Shown piece by piece: positions 22,586-35,863 of a stretch of 64,000 bases of DNA (its first letter is position 1; every line of letters begins with the position of its first letter). A model generated the notes under the pieces. The model made no database searches. It was not told where the DNA came from and worked only from the letters and a program-made list of their open reading frames with translations. The position numbers and the translations under genes were made by a program. The stretch comes from Micropterus salmoides (Eukaryota > Chordata > Actinopteri > Centrarchiformes > Centrarchidae): NCBI RefSeq assembly GCF_014851395.1, contig NW_024044348.1, positions 26,012,676 to 26,076,675 on the forward strand, in the 5' to 3' direction.

Positions 22586-24274
22586 AAAAAAAACAGAAAG
22601 CAACAAATACTGATACACACAAACACTCACAGAAACCTGCTGGTCTGTCCCTGATAATGCCCGCTGGATGTTCTCACCTTTCACAGAGTCTGTCCATGGC
22701 TCTATTTATAATCCTATCACTAAGAGCACACACACATATACACACACCTCGCACATCTGTGTGTGTCTAGGTGCAGGTATGTGTGTGTGTCATGGTGGAG
22801 ATGGATCCAAGTGTTCGGCCCTTGCAGGGTTTGCTTCAGTGTGATAACAGCCTGTGATTTGTATCTGTAGATGAAGCATCGGCATAATAAATGTTCTCTA
22901 CCGCTCACCTTCCCCCGTCTCTCTCTGAGTTCCACTTTCTGTCTTTCTTTCATGCACACTTTTTCTCTGTCATGCTCTCTGTTGTCTTTTTTCTTTTTGT
23001 TGTCTAAAGTTTCAACGTCTTAGTTGTTCTCTGTTTCCTTTATTTCTCTTTTGCTTTTGTGACATTTCCTGTATTCTACTTCCACTTTCTCTCTCTCTCA
23101 CTCATGCGTACACACGCGAATGAGCACACACACAAATGCAGACAGTCGTGTGTGGCAGAGAGCGAGAAGGTGTCAGTACTATTCTCAGGTCAGTTGGATT
23201 TGATCTTTTCCACCTTCTGCTTTCACACATTAACAGACAGCCTGCAGGCTGAAACAGAGAGAGAGCAGAAGACACACATGCAGAGGAAACAGAGACATCA
23301 CAGTCTGAATGTTGCATTCAGAGATTTCATAATGATGACAGGCGTGTACACACACAGCCATGCGCAAACAGGATCAGGTAGACACACTTCACGAAAAAAT
23401 CTGCTCGCTTGTTGCAGTTAATTAGGGTTATTTTCTCATCGTCCCCATCAGTGGATCCATGCTTTTAGTCTTCAGAACTGAACTTTGAGCAGAATGTCAC
23501 TTCGGTTTCAGCTCCAAACTATTACTTTCCATTCTGTCAGTCCACCTCTCTGTTTAGTCTTGTGGGTGCAATTTTTCTGACTCAACAAAAGGATCCCTTA
23601 CTGCAGTTGATCTATAGTTTTCTGCTGGCCTGTCATAAATTTCTGTCAGTGGTATTAGCTGAGGTTAGGCTGTATTCAATTCTGCTCTCCACAGTCAGTC
23701 CATCTGCCTGTTATCCCTTCTAACTCTGTTCTCATCCCCACCTCAGCTCTGCCTAATACTCACTGCTGTGGAAGCGAGCCTTTTGGCAAACTTTTCTCTT
23801 TCCCTGCTCTCATCTCCCTCGTTTTTACTGGCTGCTTCACTTGTATTGTCTTCCTTCACCTGACTTCCACAATCTCTGTCTTCTGCTTGTCTGTTGCTTC
23901 TTCTTCTGTCTTCCTGTCTCATTATCTCAGCTTTACTCTGCTGTATAACACATCCTTTCTTTCCCTCTTTTTCCTCATCGCTCCTCTTCTGTCTGCTTCC
24001 CCCCTCTTAACTTCTCCCTCTGTTTATTCAGCGTGTGTGAAGAAGTGTTGGATAAAGCCAGGGTAGATATATTAGGGATATACTGCTAGCTTGAATGTAG
24101 TCTAATTTTCCATAATGAACTGCAGCCCAATCCCCACCTTCATCATCTTTAGATCTCATCTTATGGAAGTGGAAAGAAATCAATTTTCACTCTTATTAAG
24201 GGAGGCCTACTCCTGCTTAAGTCTCTGATACGAGTATGTGCATACGTGTTGGTGCATGGGCAGGGGTGGAGGGG

Positions 24275-24277
<3 letters not shown>
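21518..24277. other. Gene-free stretch with microsatellite
   Basis: An (AC)n tract lies at 22549-22582. The part from about 22900 to 24010 is rich in C/T-type words. No gene, RNA or bounded transposon was recognised. Confidence 0.5.
22549..22582. repeat. (AC)n microsatellite
   Basis: About 17 uninterrupted AC units. Confidence 0.95.

Positions 24278-24310
<33 letters not shown>
24278..24310. repeat. (TC)n microsatellite
   Basis: About 16 TC units on the + strand. Confidence 0.95.
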
Positions 24311-24312
<2 letters not shown>

Positions 24313-27300
24313 TCCTTCTCTCACTCTTGGTATCTTTCTTTCTCTCTGTCTGTCCCTAATGTATGACTCTCTTCTTTTTCCCTTTGTGTTCATTTTTCAT
24401 TTGTACTCTTCTCCCTGCGATTATCCCAGTGCATATCAGAGGCTCTTAATGAAGATTCACAACATTTTCCCCTCCCAGCTAATACCTTATCAAAGGAGAA
24501 ATCTCGTTCCAGAAAATCAATTTTCTTTCATATTATTAAGTCCTCCTCTACTGCACTTGCATGCGTGATTCCTTTGGTTTAGCGCGGCGAAGCAACAGTG
24601 AGGGACTTAACCCTGAGAGCCCTGCACACTCCATCCACACACAGACTGATCTGATATATCTCATGGCTTAAGAAGATATGAGGGCAAAGGTAAGAGCGGA
24701 AAGAGAATCAGAGAGAAGACACGAATTCTGGTATATGGTGAGTTTGTGAGATTGAAACTTTGCCACTTTTAATTACATACAACTGACAACTTACGCATAC
24801 CTTTCCCTTATGTTGGCTGTCATTTCACTATTTTCACACAAACTTAAATTTTTGATTTATTTTAATATTGCAATAATTCCAGGCTTTTTTGGTTGTGTTT
24901 TTGTTAAGTACAGTGGACAATAACAAGAAATATGAGAAATGTGCAAAATATGACCTGATGCAAAGTTCATAGACTGAAATTGAACCCATTGCTGTACTTG
25001 TGAGTACAGTATGTACAGTAGCTTGCACCATGAGGATGCTTATTCAAGGCATATTTTTCCTTTTATTCAGGTCATTGCTGCAATAATAGACAACTGAACT
25101 TAACGGAAAAATGAATAAATGACATCTTGCAGAGGTCATAAGCCAGGCACATCACCCATAACAAGTTTAGTGGTGAGGTCCTTAGCGCGCTGAGCTAACG
25201 CAACATTCCCTGAGTACACTTTGCTGTTGAGTGATACTAGCTGGACATCCCATTCCTCTTTAAATAAGAGAAGACGATGCAAAAATCAATATACCAAGGT
25301 CAAGGTAATGTTACTAATCTCACCAGGAGAAATCTGTATGTCAATAAACGTCAGTGAGCGCTTGCAGTTATTTAAGTAGCTCAAGGTATGATGATTTTTC
25401 CCTGACTGATGGTATATTATTCCTTTAGGTCTCGCACAGACATTGTGCCAAATTAGATGGTTCATATTCTCAGGAAACTTCCTAGGAAATTATTAGAAAT
25501 TTACAGACCTGTAAACAAAACCATAACTATTTATGTAATGACTCCTATGCAAGAGTCCTGAAGTTTACATGATAACATGTCTGAAGTGTTATGGTAATTC
25601 ATTTAAAATTATACCAAAAACACATTAGTTTTACTTTGATCTATTCCGCCCATACCACATGTTTTACATACACATGCTTTATGAATACCTTAATACTAAT
25701 ACTTATAGAATGCATTCACATACTCACTGTACACACTACACAACAGTGTATATACCAGACAAATATAGACTGCAGATGTATTACACTTTTCATACTGTTA
25801 GTAAGTGATGAAACTTGTATGTCCATGTGTTGCCAACTTTATTTCATAATTACCCTCATTAAATGTACAACGTATTGTAAAACTGTCAATGTATGGAATA
25901 TATACTTTAAGGATTAGGTCCAAGTATATATTGGCAGGGCAGTATTACTCTCTCATCATCACAATCTTAAATTAATTCATTATGAATTAATCCAAAGGAT
26001 TTACACATCGCTGAGGAAATGTTGCCAACTTGAAATGACCTCAACTCTGCTCTGCTCTTTCAGGCCTCATAAAAGCAATTGGTACATAAGGAATATGTAC
26101 ATTGGAGCATCCAAGGTTCAGGCCCAGGAGTATGACGTGGGCTCTGTGGTTGAATGATTACTGAGATGATGCTTTAACCCCTTGTAACAATACAATTGTC
26201 CTTCATTTATTGCTGCTAAAATATCAACCTTAAACAATCAATCAAAGGCTTTTGTCCCTTGAGTCTTTTTTTCTTTGTAATAGATTTCTACTCATATGTA
26301 GAGGAGTAATAAAACTTCTAAACAAATTTAATGAATTGATAAATACATGTCATTGTGGTTTTATTGACTGCTGCTATTATCTTCCCTTTGTGTAGAGGAT
26401 AATATCTAAACAGAATATAGTGTGGTAAACACTGTGTACAGTATCTAAACAGTATTTATACACCCTATCAACAGACATAAGTTAAGCTAGTCTTACTGTA
26501 CTTAATTGAAGTCAAAACTGGAAAACCCTTTTAACCAATCAGATTGCTAGTCTGAAACACCCAATTGCATACAACCGTGAAGCATGAGGGGTTTGATAAT
26601 ACATTTGAAGCAATGACAATATCAAACTGGAGTGTCCAGTTTCAATGGACAAATTGCACTTGCAGAAAATGAAGGAATACTCTAGGTAAAAATGAGGTTG
26701 CCTTTGTTTTCTGTAGGCTTTTTGTAGATATTCTAGAGATTAGCATCTATCTCAAAGCCAAACTTCACACCGACTCTGTGAAAACAATAGTCAGTTGTTT
26801 TCACGCCTTGCATCAGTGGTTCAGATCTACAGTACTCTGACAGACTATAGGAATAAGGCCTACGGCGCAGGAACAGGCCCTATTGCAGAGCTGCTGGGTG
26901 ATAGATAAAGTAGGGCAGGGGTAATGATGAGGCATCATCGATGTAAATGATACTCAGGGAGGCCTGGCGAGAGGTGTGTGTGTGTGGTGGGAGGGAGCTG
27001 CGAGCAGGTAAAAGAGAGAAAAAGAGAGAGATGTGGGCAGCTGAGAGAGACACCAGTACTCATGAGAGATGGGAGCAGGTGAGAGGTAGGGTGGGAGGAG
27101 AGGTGGATGGATGGAGGGAGGGAGAGAGGGAATAGAGATGATGAAGAGGGAGAGGAGAGAGAAACAGAGGTGTTGGGGGTGGTGATGTATGTAGGCCTGT
27201 CAGAGAGTGGTCGGGGAAGATGCAGTGTGCTCCTTACACTGGGGAAGCAACACCCCCACCCACTCAACCACACACACACTCACATGCGCACATTTGGCTT

Positions 27301-27330
27301 CAATCCCACACCCACCCACCCACCACTGCT
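24311..27330. other. Gene-free stretch
   Basis: A repeat-free block at about 24420-24620 could be a conserved noncoding segment. A perfect 21-bp AT palindrome lies at 25971-25991. Purine-rich sequence at 27000-27170 gives spurious charged frames. No gene is recognised. Confidence 0.45.
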
Positions 27331-27339
27331 CCCTAGGTT

Positions 27340-27520
27340 GGCCTGGATGCAGAGGCTGACTGATAACCTAAAGGTTGTTAGGTTGATCCCCGCCACAGAC
27401 AGGGGTGTTTTCTGGCTGTGAGCTGGCAGCTGGAGGATGCTGGTATTACTTCTAAAGTTCTCACTAGCGATGCCCTTGAATAAGACACAGAGTCCCACAC
27501 TGCAATGCAGGTGGCCTCCA
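27340..27520 (+). mobile_element. Degraded tRNA-derived SINE
   Basis: A B-box-like segment GTTAGGTTGATCCCC at about 27378-27392 is followed by GATGCCCTTGAATAAGACAC (27469-27488). That word resembles the TGYCCTTGAGCAAGACAC motif of common fish SINEs. The 5' A-box part (near CTGATAACCTAAAGG) is weak. No target duplication was found. Confidence 0.5.
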
Positions 27521-27744
27521 GCATCTCAGATGAAATGCAAATATATAGAGGGGCTGCATATGTGGTTGGAAAGACTGAAGAAAAGGATTATTGCAGCTAC
27601 CTGTTTACAGTAAATTTAAATCAATCTGAACTTCTTCAACTGCATTTGTTTGAGTGGGAAGTCATTATTCCAAAGGCATGTTGAATGGCCAAACATTGTT
27701 CTGATTCACATAACTTTATTCTACATTCAAGTCCCAGCAAGTCC

Positions 27745-28122
27745 TCCAAATTAAAGGGTAATTTTAGTATTTTTAAACCTGGGCCCTATTTTCACATATT
27801 TAGAAAATAATGTATTGCAGCCACAGACAGGCTTAGACTGTCATCCAAGCTGTCTAACAACGTCATGGAAAGGAAAAATACTTAAGGGTCTTCACATGTG
27901 CTATGATTTCAGTGCAAGTAAAGGGGGTAGAAAACATTATCACTGTCTTTTTTTCCTTAAAGAGTTTGTTGTATAAAAAAAGGAGAGTATCACTGCAAAG
28001 CTGGAATAATTTTTGATCCCCTTTTACAGCACTTTCCTCTTGCTTATTTCTCCAACCCTGACTCACATTTCCACCGGCGTCTTCCTGCAAAAACTCGCTT
28101 CTCACAAGATTTCAGAGCCCTC
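27745..28122. repeat. Probable dispersed teleost repeat
   Basis: It opens with TTAAAGGGTAATTTTAG and AACCTGGGCCCTATTTTCAC, words I recognise from an abundant fish interspersed repeat. The boundaries are uncertain and no ends or duplications are visible. It may extend into the hairpin that follows. Confidence 0.4.
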
Positions 28123-28190
28123 TTGTAGAGAGGAGTTTTTTGTGTTGGAGTAACTTTAGAATACTCTACACAACAAACTCCTCTCTCCAA
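28123..28190. repeat. Long imperfect hairpin (68 nt)
   Basis: The arm at 28123-28152 pairs with 28162-28190 with a few mismatches and one bulge, leaving a 9-nt loop ACTTTAGAA. The stem of about 26-29 bp is in the range of a small pre-miRNA, but it could equally be the end of the dispersed repeat to its left. No known miRNA seed was recognised. Confidence 0.6.
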
Positions 28191-29031
28191 TTGTAACTTT
28201 AGTTAGTGTTTCCACATTTGGTAAACTCCCAGTAAACAAACCAGAGCTTCATGCACCAGCTAAGTGTTGTACTTAATATGTGGGTGGAGAGAACAACAGT
28301 GATAGCAAGACATTTTTCAAAATAGCATCTTATCTTACATCACAGAGTCTTTACTCCATGAAAATATGACTGTTGAGGAACAGCACAAACAATGGCACTG
28401 AAAAAAAACCCCTTCCTGATAATACTGATAATTTTTATGTTGGAATTTTCTGATGTTAAAATGTATTGTTGTCGTGCTGGTAATATGAATGTTACAGCAT
28501 GTGAAGTTTGGAGACAAACCCAAAAGTATAAACAATGTTTTAGGTTAGATTTTTCCCTTAACCATTACAAATCCACACACAAGGCCACATACACAGAACA
28601 GTGAGAGAATAACACTGCTGTCCATCCTGAATTTTATTTACAGGATAGTTTATGAAATCCTCATTAAGGTGTATTTTAGCATGTATATGCATGAAAGCCA
28701 TCAGGTAGCATACCACACACAAGCAGGGCATATGATGGTGTGTATATCAGAAGTAGGTAGTGAGATGAGGAAAGTGTGTTTCTGAGTGTGTGTGTGTGTG
28801 TGTGTGTGCGTGTGTTGGCGTTTCGACTCGGAGAGCAGAGTAATCCATTCTCTCCACAGTGGTATGGAGAGACACTGTTGTCATGGCATGTTTCACACAC
28901 ACACAAACACACACACACGCACTCACACACACAAGCGGTTGTCATGCTGTGTTACATGGAGCCGTGATCACATTATCTAGCGCTGGACCCTACACACTCA
29001 TTCACTTATACAGCATTCTCTGTTGATTTCC

Positions 29032-29033
<2 letters not shown>

Positions 29034-29080
<47 letters not shown>
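29034..29080. repeat. (CA)n microsatellite
   Basis: About 23 uninterrupted CA units. Confidence 0.95.
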
Positions 29081-29082
<2 letters not shown>

Positions 29083-30353
29083 TAAGAACCAATGGCTCAC
29101 CTGATGGGCTGGCTGAGATGCAGGGAGGAGAGCAGCACCCACACACACACACACTAACACACACATGCGCGCACAGTGGTCCTGCTGACAAGCTCTTCCA
29201 CGCCAGATTAATCTGGTTTACAGTCTTATCTCAGCACAGATAGCACCTCCACAGGTACACACACACATATAATATCACAAACCACATTTGGACCGGGAGG
29301 AGCAATGAACTGGAGACATGCAAACACACACACACAGTTACACAGATGCTGGTCACAAGAATACAATTGCCTGTTTACCTGCAGGTGGGCCAGTCAGGAG
29401 AAAACAGCCAAACAAAACAAACAATAAAAAAAAGAGTGAATCAAGAAAAACAACAGCTGAAAAGAGAGAAAGAACTTGTCCATGTGAGGGCTGCGAGCAG
29501 GTGGGGGGCAGCAGGAGAAAGTTTGGATTCGACAAACATCACTTTAGTCACAGCAAGGAGAAATATAACCAAAAGAATATTGAAGCTGTAATCCTCCAAA
29601 CTTCTGTGTCCTTTCTGGTTCATGAAGGTCAACGTGCAGTTTAAAACATTGCTGTGCATTTTTTCCTTCAGCCCATTGTACTTTTATTCCTTTTGTGCCA
29701 TCACTGCCAGGCTACCTGACTCCCAAATGCTGATGGACATTTTGCCATAAAATGTTGGGCAACAACTGCATCATGCATAAAAAGTGTCATGAACAGGCTA
29801 AAATAAAAGGAAACATGTGGAAAAAATTGATTCCTTCTTCCTACAGAGATCCTGCAGAGTAAGCAATTCTAGTGTAAACAATTCTAAGTTGAAAGTAATG
29901 TGAATCTACCATGAAATCAATTAATTGATGATTTTACCTGTAAAGTAAATTTAGGGCTTTTTCCATATTGTAAATATCAAGACAATAAAGATGTGGAAAA
30001 CACTTTTTTCAGCATTTAGTCTGTCTCTTTTAGCAACCCTCCCCTTCACCTTCTCCTCCCCCTCCATCCTTCCTCCCCTCTGCTTCCACAGAGGAGACTT
30101 ATTGATTTGGCGTCTCCTTTCCATGCTCAAGATGAAATAATTAGTGATTGTGGAGGAGCGAAAGAGAGGGGGAGATGATTGTGGAGCGCAAGACAAAAAG
30201 AAAAAAATAGAGAAAGTAAGAAAGATGCAGAGGAAATGGAAAAGGAGGACCCAGAAATAAAGATTTCTTTACTGGGAGAGAAGCAAGCAGCTAGAAGGAT
30301 TAAGTTGATTTCATTAACTATCCTCTGCGACTTCCCCCTTAAACCCCCAGATT

Positions 30354-30386
<33 letters not shown>

Positions 30387-30687
30387 CCTTTGCTCCCAGT
30401 GAAGTTCTTCATCAGTTGTGTGCACTGACTCCAGCACACTAAGGGCAAACAACGTCAGCCAGACAAAAAAATTTATGTGAGACCATTTATTTATCATTGA
30501 ACACTTATTTACATTCTTCAAACAGATGGATTAATGAAAGTTTATATTCTTTCTTTAATGTGTGTCAGTTTTAGTTCTTTTGTATCTCAGGATGACGATA
30601 CTATTTTTGATATTTTGTACAGTGTTTAGCATTATCTTATTATCTTATTGTCTTTGTTATGATACACAGAATGCAAGCAAAAAAAAT

Positions 30688-30718
30688 CACAGTTTCATAT
30701 TTTTTAAATGAAACTGTG
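30688..30718. repeat. 11-bp perfect-stem hairpin
   Basis: CACAGTTTCAT at 30688-30698 pairs with ATGAAACTGTG at 30708-30718 around a 9-nt AT loop. Confidence 0.7.
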
Positions 30719-32575
30719 CTGAATGGTGTAAGAAATAAATATTAAATGGTTTATATTGTTTATGGACATTGATTAATAAAAAGAGAAGCATAGAAAAGGC
30801 GAGTGGCACAGCATGACATTTCATTGGGTTAAAACACTGAGGTAGTTCTCAGTATGTGCACATTGTTGTAAATAGTAAAATTTTTGCTCTTTCTGCTTAC
30901 TTGTTTAGATCTTCTCTCTTTCCAGGTTGTTCCTCTTCTGTTTATTATTCTTTCTTCCTTTTTCCTTCACCTGTAGCCAGTAAGGGGCATATAAAGGATA
31001 AAATGTATACATATATATATCTGTAGTGCGATTGCACAACAACAACTAAACTAAATTAAACTCCCCAGTTCACTTCTCACAGGGAATACTGGATGAGTGT
31101 CAATTCCACTTTCTTACCAATTTCTCTCTCTGCCTCAGTCAAAAACTGTGAATGTGAGTTAAGCTGAGTTGATAGGAGTAAACATAACCAAACAAAATAA
31201 GACACATTCATCGTCACGGTCTCTACCTTTCTTTCTGTATGCCTATGTTTCCCACTCTTTTCCATTTACTCTTCTCTCTTTTTTTCTCAAATTTTATTTC
31301 AAATATTTAGCCTGCTTTTTCTCACTCCCATTCCCTACATCTCACATCCTCTCTTTCCACTGCTGCATCCTGCGCTCTCACTTGTCTAACCTCTGCCTTG
31401 CTTTGTAATGGACAGCTGTCGTCTGTGTGTGTGTTCATGTGTGAGTGAGTGAGTCTGTGTGTGTGCTGTCTGTCTGTACTGAATGCTGTGAGTGGCCTCT
31501 ACTGGCTGACTGAAGGGAATTAAAAATGATTCATAGAAACTCACATAGGACCGCTTAACCACAAACACCCATGCACACACAAGACAAAAAAGGTGTAATG
31601 CATGGAAGACGGCAATTAAAAATGCAAATACCCTCTTTATGTATGAGATTACGCTGCTTGCCGTGTAGTACAGAAGGCCGTAAAGTTATCTTTTTGTATA
31701 TGTTTCCTTGTGCATATATACAGAATTCTGAATGTGTGTGTTTTTGAGAGAAGCTATGTCGGGTACAGTACAGGGAACAGTAGGCCATAGATTTATTGCT
31801 TTCAGGAGAGTAGAAGGCTGCAGGCCCCAGGGGTCTGTCCTCACATCAATATAACAATGACACACATCGACCCAACAACGGCCTGCTTGCTTCATCACTA
31901 GGACAAAGTAGCATCAATAGTTGCAGAGAGAGTGCCAGCATGGTGGTTAAGAATAGAAAAGAATAGAAAGGAATAAAGTCAGGGATGTGACAGTAGATGA
32001 CATGTTGGGTAAATACAAAAAAATAAAATACATGTGATTATATACATATAAATATAGTTTTCACTCTATACTTCCACAAAACACATACTGTATGAAAGCT
32101 ACAGTACAGTAAGTGTCCAGAAAAAACAAACAAACTGTAAAACAACTGTATGATGTCAATGAGATTTAAAATGTTTGTAGTGATGAACTACTTTTTAAAA
32201 TGTAAAACTTTTCTGGAGACTGCTTTGTAATGCCCTTAAATTTAATAAATTGAATAAAACATTTATAGAATCACCTTATAATATAACATACTTCAACAAC
32301 TAAAGCCTCAAAAAGCTTAAATTGTAATAAATAAAATTTATTACAATACAGTAGTCCCATAATACACTACGTATTTTGCAGTCTGCAATGTCCAAAGTCA
32401 ACATATATCCTAAATATTTAACATATATTATAATGCTTGAAATATGGATGTTGTGCCTGTACATATGCACATACACATGTATATTTCTCTTAAATCACTC
32501 ATGTAAAAGTAAGCCTTAACTGTAGTGTCTCTGTCGTTGCATCTCTTAGATATTTTCAGCCTAATAGCACACACA

Positions 32576-32576
<1 letters not shown>

Positions 32577-32636
<60 letters not shown>
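32577..32636. repeat. (AC)n microsatellite, ~30 units
   Basis: Sixty bases of uninterrupted AC repeat. Confidence 0.95.
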
Positions 32637-32639
<3 letters not shown>

Positions 32640-35600
32640 TAGTCACATACCAACAGCGCAGTTGGCTCAGTGATAAATAGACTTATTCTGGAAAAATCAA
32701 CATTGGTCAACATTGTAATCACCACCTTTGCTCTTTATAGAATTTCTAGAAGACTCCATGATAAATCCTAAATGGGGACTTTTGTACTGTGTGTGGGTGT
32801 GTGTGTGCGCGCGTTTGTGTGTGTGTTTGCTAATAAAACTGTAACGATCCCAGCCTTTATGCACTTAGCAGGTGTTTTATTATAATCACCACGGCTTTGC
32901 ATGACCATGAGGTGTCGAACATGCCTGTACACACATGCACATATACACACCTGTCCATACCAAATTATTAGGCAGTCACTATATATCAGAACCATACACA
33001 CTATCACGACTAATAATTGCAGAACATTTACAGCATAAATGTTGCTCCCATATAAACACATACATACAGCAAATGCTTCAATTACTAGATCATCAAAAGG
33101 AGGCAAAAAGCCTCAAGGTCAATGTAAATAAGTACTTAAGTATAAATAAGAATTACATACAAAAGCAGTCTTAAAAATAGAGGGAAAGGGGCATGACAGA
33201 AAGGGAGGATGTGTATTTGCCAATTATAACCAAAATCAAAGAAGAAATTCAAAAATGACAAGCAAGAAGCTGTTTATCTCTAATTTGATTTAAATTCCAG
33301 GTGTAAAGAAAGGCTGATACGTGGAAAAGATATTGGCTTCCATCTCAGACAGAGATCAAGTTGTGAAAGATCCATAACACAGAAAATGGAAAAAGAAGAA
33401 ATAAAACAGGGAAGAAAAAAACGAAGTAAAAAAGAGAGACAGAGATGCAAGAAAACAAATGTGAAAGTGGAGGGAGAAAGACAATATGCTGTTACACTGA
33501 GTGGAGAGACTTTGTTGCCACTGAGTGATGAAAAGTCCATATGTTACCAAGCCATCATAAATTATATCCCACAACGTATAGCAGAGGGGGCATGGGGTTT
33601 GGTGTGTATGTGTGTGTCATCCAGAAATAGGACACCCACCCAGCTAGTCAGACAGCCAGCCAAGGAAAAAAAATGCTCTTCTCACTACCAGGACAGACCT
33701 GCTGCACCTATACCAGCCACGCCTAATGCTGCCCACACACACAGACACACACTGACTGTGCGAATACACAGTCTGAAAGACGCATGCTACACCAGCAAAT
33801 AAATACTTCAGCAAATAAATACTTCAGGGTGAAAATGTAAGACTTCACACAACAACAGAGGAACAGTACCTGCGAGAAAGAGAGAGAGGGAGAGAGAGAG
33901 AGAGAGAGGGAAAGAGAGGACATGTATTTATTAATATTTTAAGCTAAACAGATAAGGATGTTAGAGAAAAGGAAGGGAGAGGTAGAAGAAGTTGGATGAG
34001 TTTCATTGTAACTGTGAGGAAAGAAAAAGGCAGAAAGAAACAAAGAGTGAAGGTGGACTAGAAGATAAAGAAACAGAATTATAACATATTATTTGAATCT
34101 GTGCAGGTGGTAATAATGGTCAGCAACTACAGCTATGTTCCCATCAGCAAGACACTGCATGCAGGAGCTGGCAGAAGAAGACTGGGTGAATAGAGTATAT
34201 CCAAGTTATGAATGTAAGTAGCTCTGTGAATCAATTTTCATGCACCTAAATAGCCGGGTTACACTCGGCCTTCTGCAGTAATCCCATTTCTAAAAAGTCA
34301 TGAAACTTTGTTTCCCCAATTGTATTGGAGAAACCAGTGACATTTCTCTTGGAGAAATGATGATTACTTGGTCTCTCGTTTTCTTTTTAAATATGTGCGC
34401 ATATGCACATGATTTCGGTCAGGAAAGTACCAATACGGTTTCAATATGGTAGAAGGTTGATTATTAGCTTCTTGGAAAGAATCTTTGCGTTTAAAATAAT
34501 TCAACTCAAAGTACCCTCATTAAATTTAAATAAGTAAATTTTCTCTGTTGATCATTCCACCAGACACATTCACAATGTGAGAAGCTGTGAACCTCCTCTC
34601 TAGGGCCTGTCCATTTTACAGCTCTGACACAGAGACACATAGAAATCAGTCTTCTTGTATCGTCAAACTACACTATAATCACTAAAATGCATTTAAAATT
34701 AATACGCCATAGCTCATAAGTGAAATCTACTTACTGACCTGCTGCATTATATTTAGATTTACAGTAATCAGGCTACTACATTATGTAAACATGCTCTCCA
34801 ATTACGTGCATGACCTGATTCCTCTGAATAACCTGTTTTTTTTTGTTTGCCTGTGAACGTACTATATGTGAAGCAGGGCGTTGCTTGATAAGAGCAACAT
34901 ACTCACTTGACTTTCCCAGATTGAAAAGAGAAAGAGAAAAGGTGTATGTACAGAGCTAACAGTCATACTGCAATAAAGTATAGATCGACTTTTCGAAGAT
35001 GCACAGCTCCTCTGCTGTACCATAATCTTCACTCTGATCCAGTAGGACACAGCCAGAGGTGGCTTGTGATCTTGCCCCAGTATATGATCCCAGACCACAG
35101 AATGCAGTGCTGCTACCTGACTGTCTGTGTCCCTGCTCTGATTGCGTGTTTACTAATAAATCATCCCATTACACATCATAAGTAGGCCATCATAATTAAT
35201 TGGCCAGTCGAGAAAAGCTCTGACAACAAGCCCCCAGCGGTGAGCACGCATACACAGACACACATACTGTACATAGGATTTCACACACAAGCCAGCCATC
35301 ACTTGTATTATGCAAAAGTATGCACACATAACAACAAGAAACTGTATGCATATGGAGGAGAAGGCAATCATGAATGTGTACACGAACATAAATGTATGTA
35401 TGTTACATTAGGACACTTGTTTTATCCTCCATTTTATTTAAGAAAACCTTTTTATATAAATAGACTACCTGCACACAGCACAGCATACTGTATGGTGCAT
35501 TTGTTACTGGTTTTATTCAACATTGTTATGTGAACAGCGAAAGATGCAAAGTCAAAAGACCAAGCAAATTCTTAACAGTATCCTTACCTCCTCCTTGTTT

Positions 35601-35815
35601 CCCTTCTTCCTTTCCACAGTCTGCCATCCACTTTTGTCACCTATTGTTGGTACCATACAAAAGCAAGTTGCATGAAGAGCAATACTGCTTCGCATCCTTG
35701 TAGTTTATGAGAAGGTCAGGAAGTATTCAGATACATGGAAACACAGAAGGAGAACGAACAATGTCCTGACACACACAATAGAGCACACTGCAGTAGAGCC
35801 AGGATGGCCTATTCA

Positions 35816-35820
<5 letters not shown>
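32637..35820. other. Gene-free stretch
   Basis: A tandem pair of the 16-bp unit CAGCAAATAAATACTT is at 33793-33824 and a GA-rich patch at 33875-33910. The 138-codon frame at 33386-33802 is Lys/Arg-rich, has no domain, and runs through purine-rich sequence. No gene is recognised. Confidence 0.5.

Positions 35821-35861
<41 letters not shown>
35821..35861. repeat. (TG)n microsatellite
   Basis: About 20 uninterrupted TG units. Confidence 0.95.

Positions 35862-35863
<2 letters not shown>

Larger units (their letters stand above)
28191..32576. other. Gene-free stretch with several CA/GT tracts
   Basis: Simple repeats occur at about 28787-28814 (TG), 28893-28932 (CA), 29034-29080 (CA), 29139-29164 (CA) and 30353-30379 (CA). 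A small hairpin is at 30688-30718. The segment 31980-32430 is very AT-rich and featureless. No gene is recognised. Confidence 0.5.

Noticed and set aside
28787..29080. Repeated CA/GT tracts considered as a CRISPR-like or minisatellite array
   Set aside because: They are ordinary dinucleotide microsatellites with irregular spacing. CRISPR is not expected in vertebrate DNA.
32650..32700. tRNA-like sequence (GCGCAGTTGGCTCAGTGATA)
   Set aside because: An A-box-like word is present, but no B-box or acceptor stem follows. It is neither a tRNA gene nor a clear SINE.
33386..33802. 138-codon plus-strand Lys/Arg-rich frame
   Set aside because: It is read through purine-rich sequence and ends in CA repeat. 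There is no recognisable motif.
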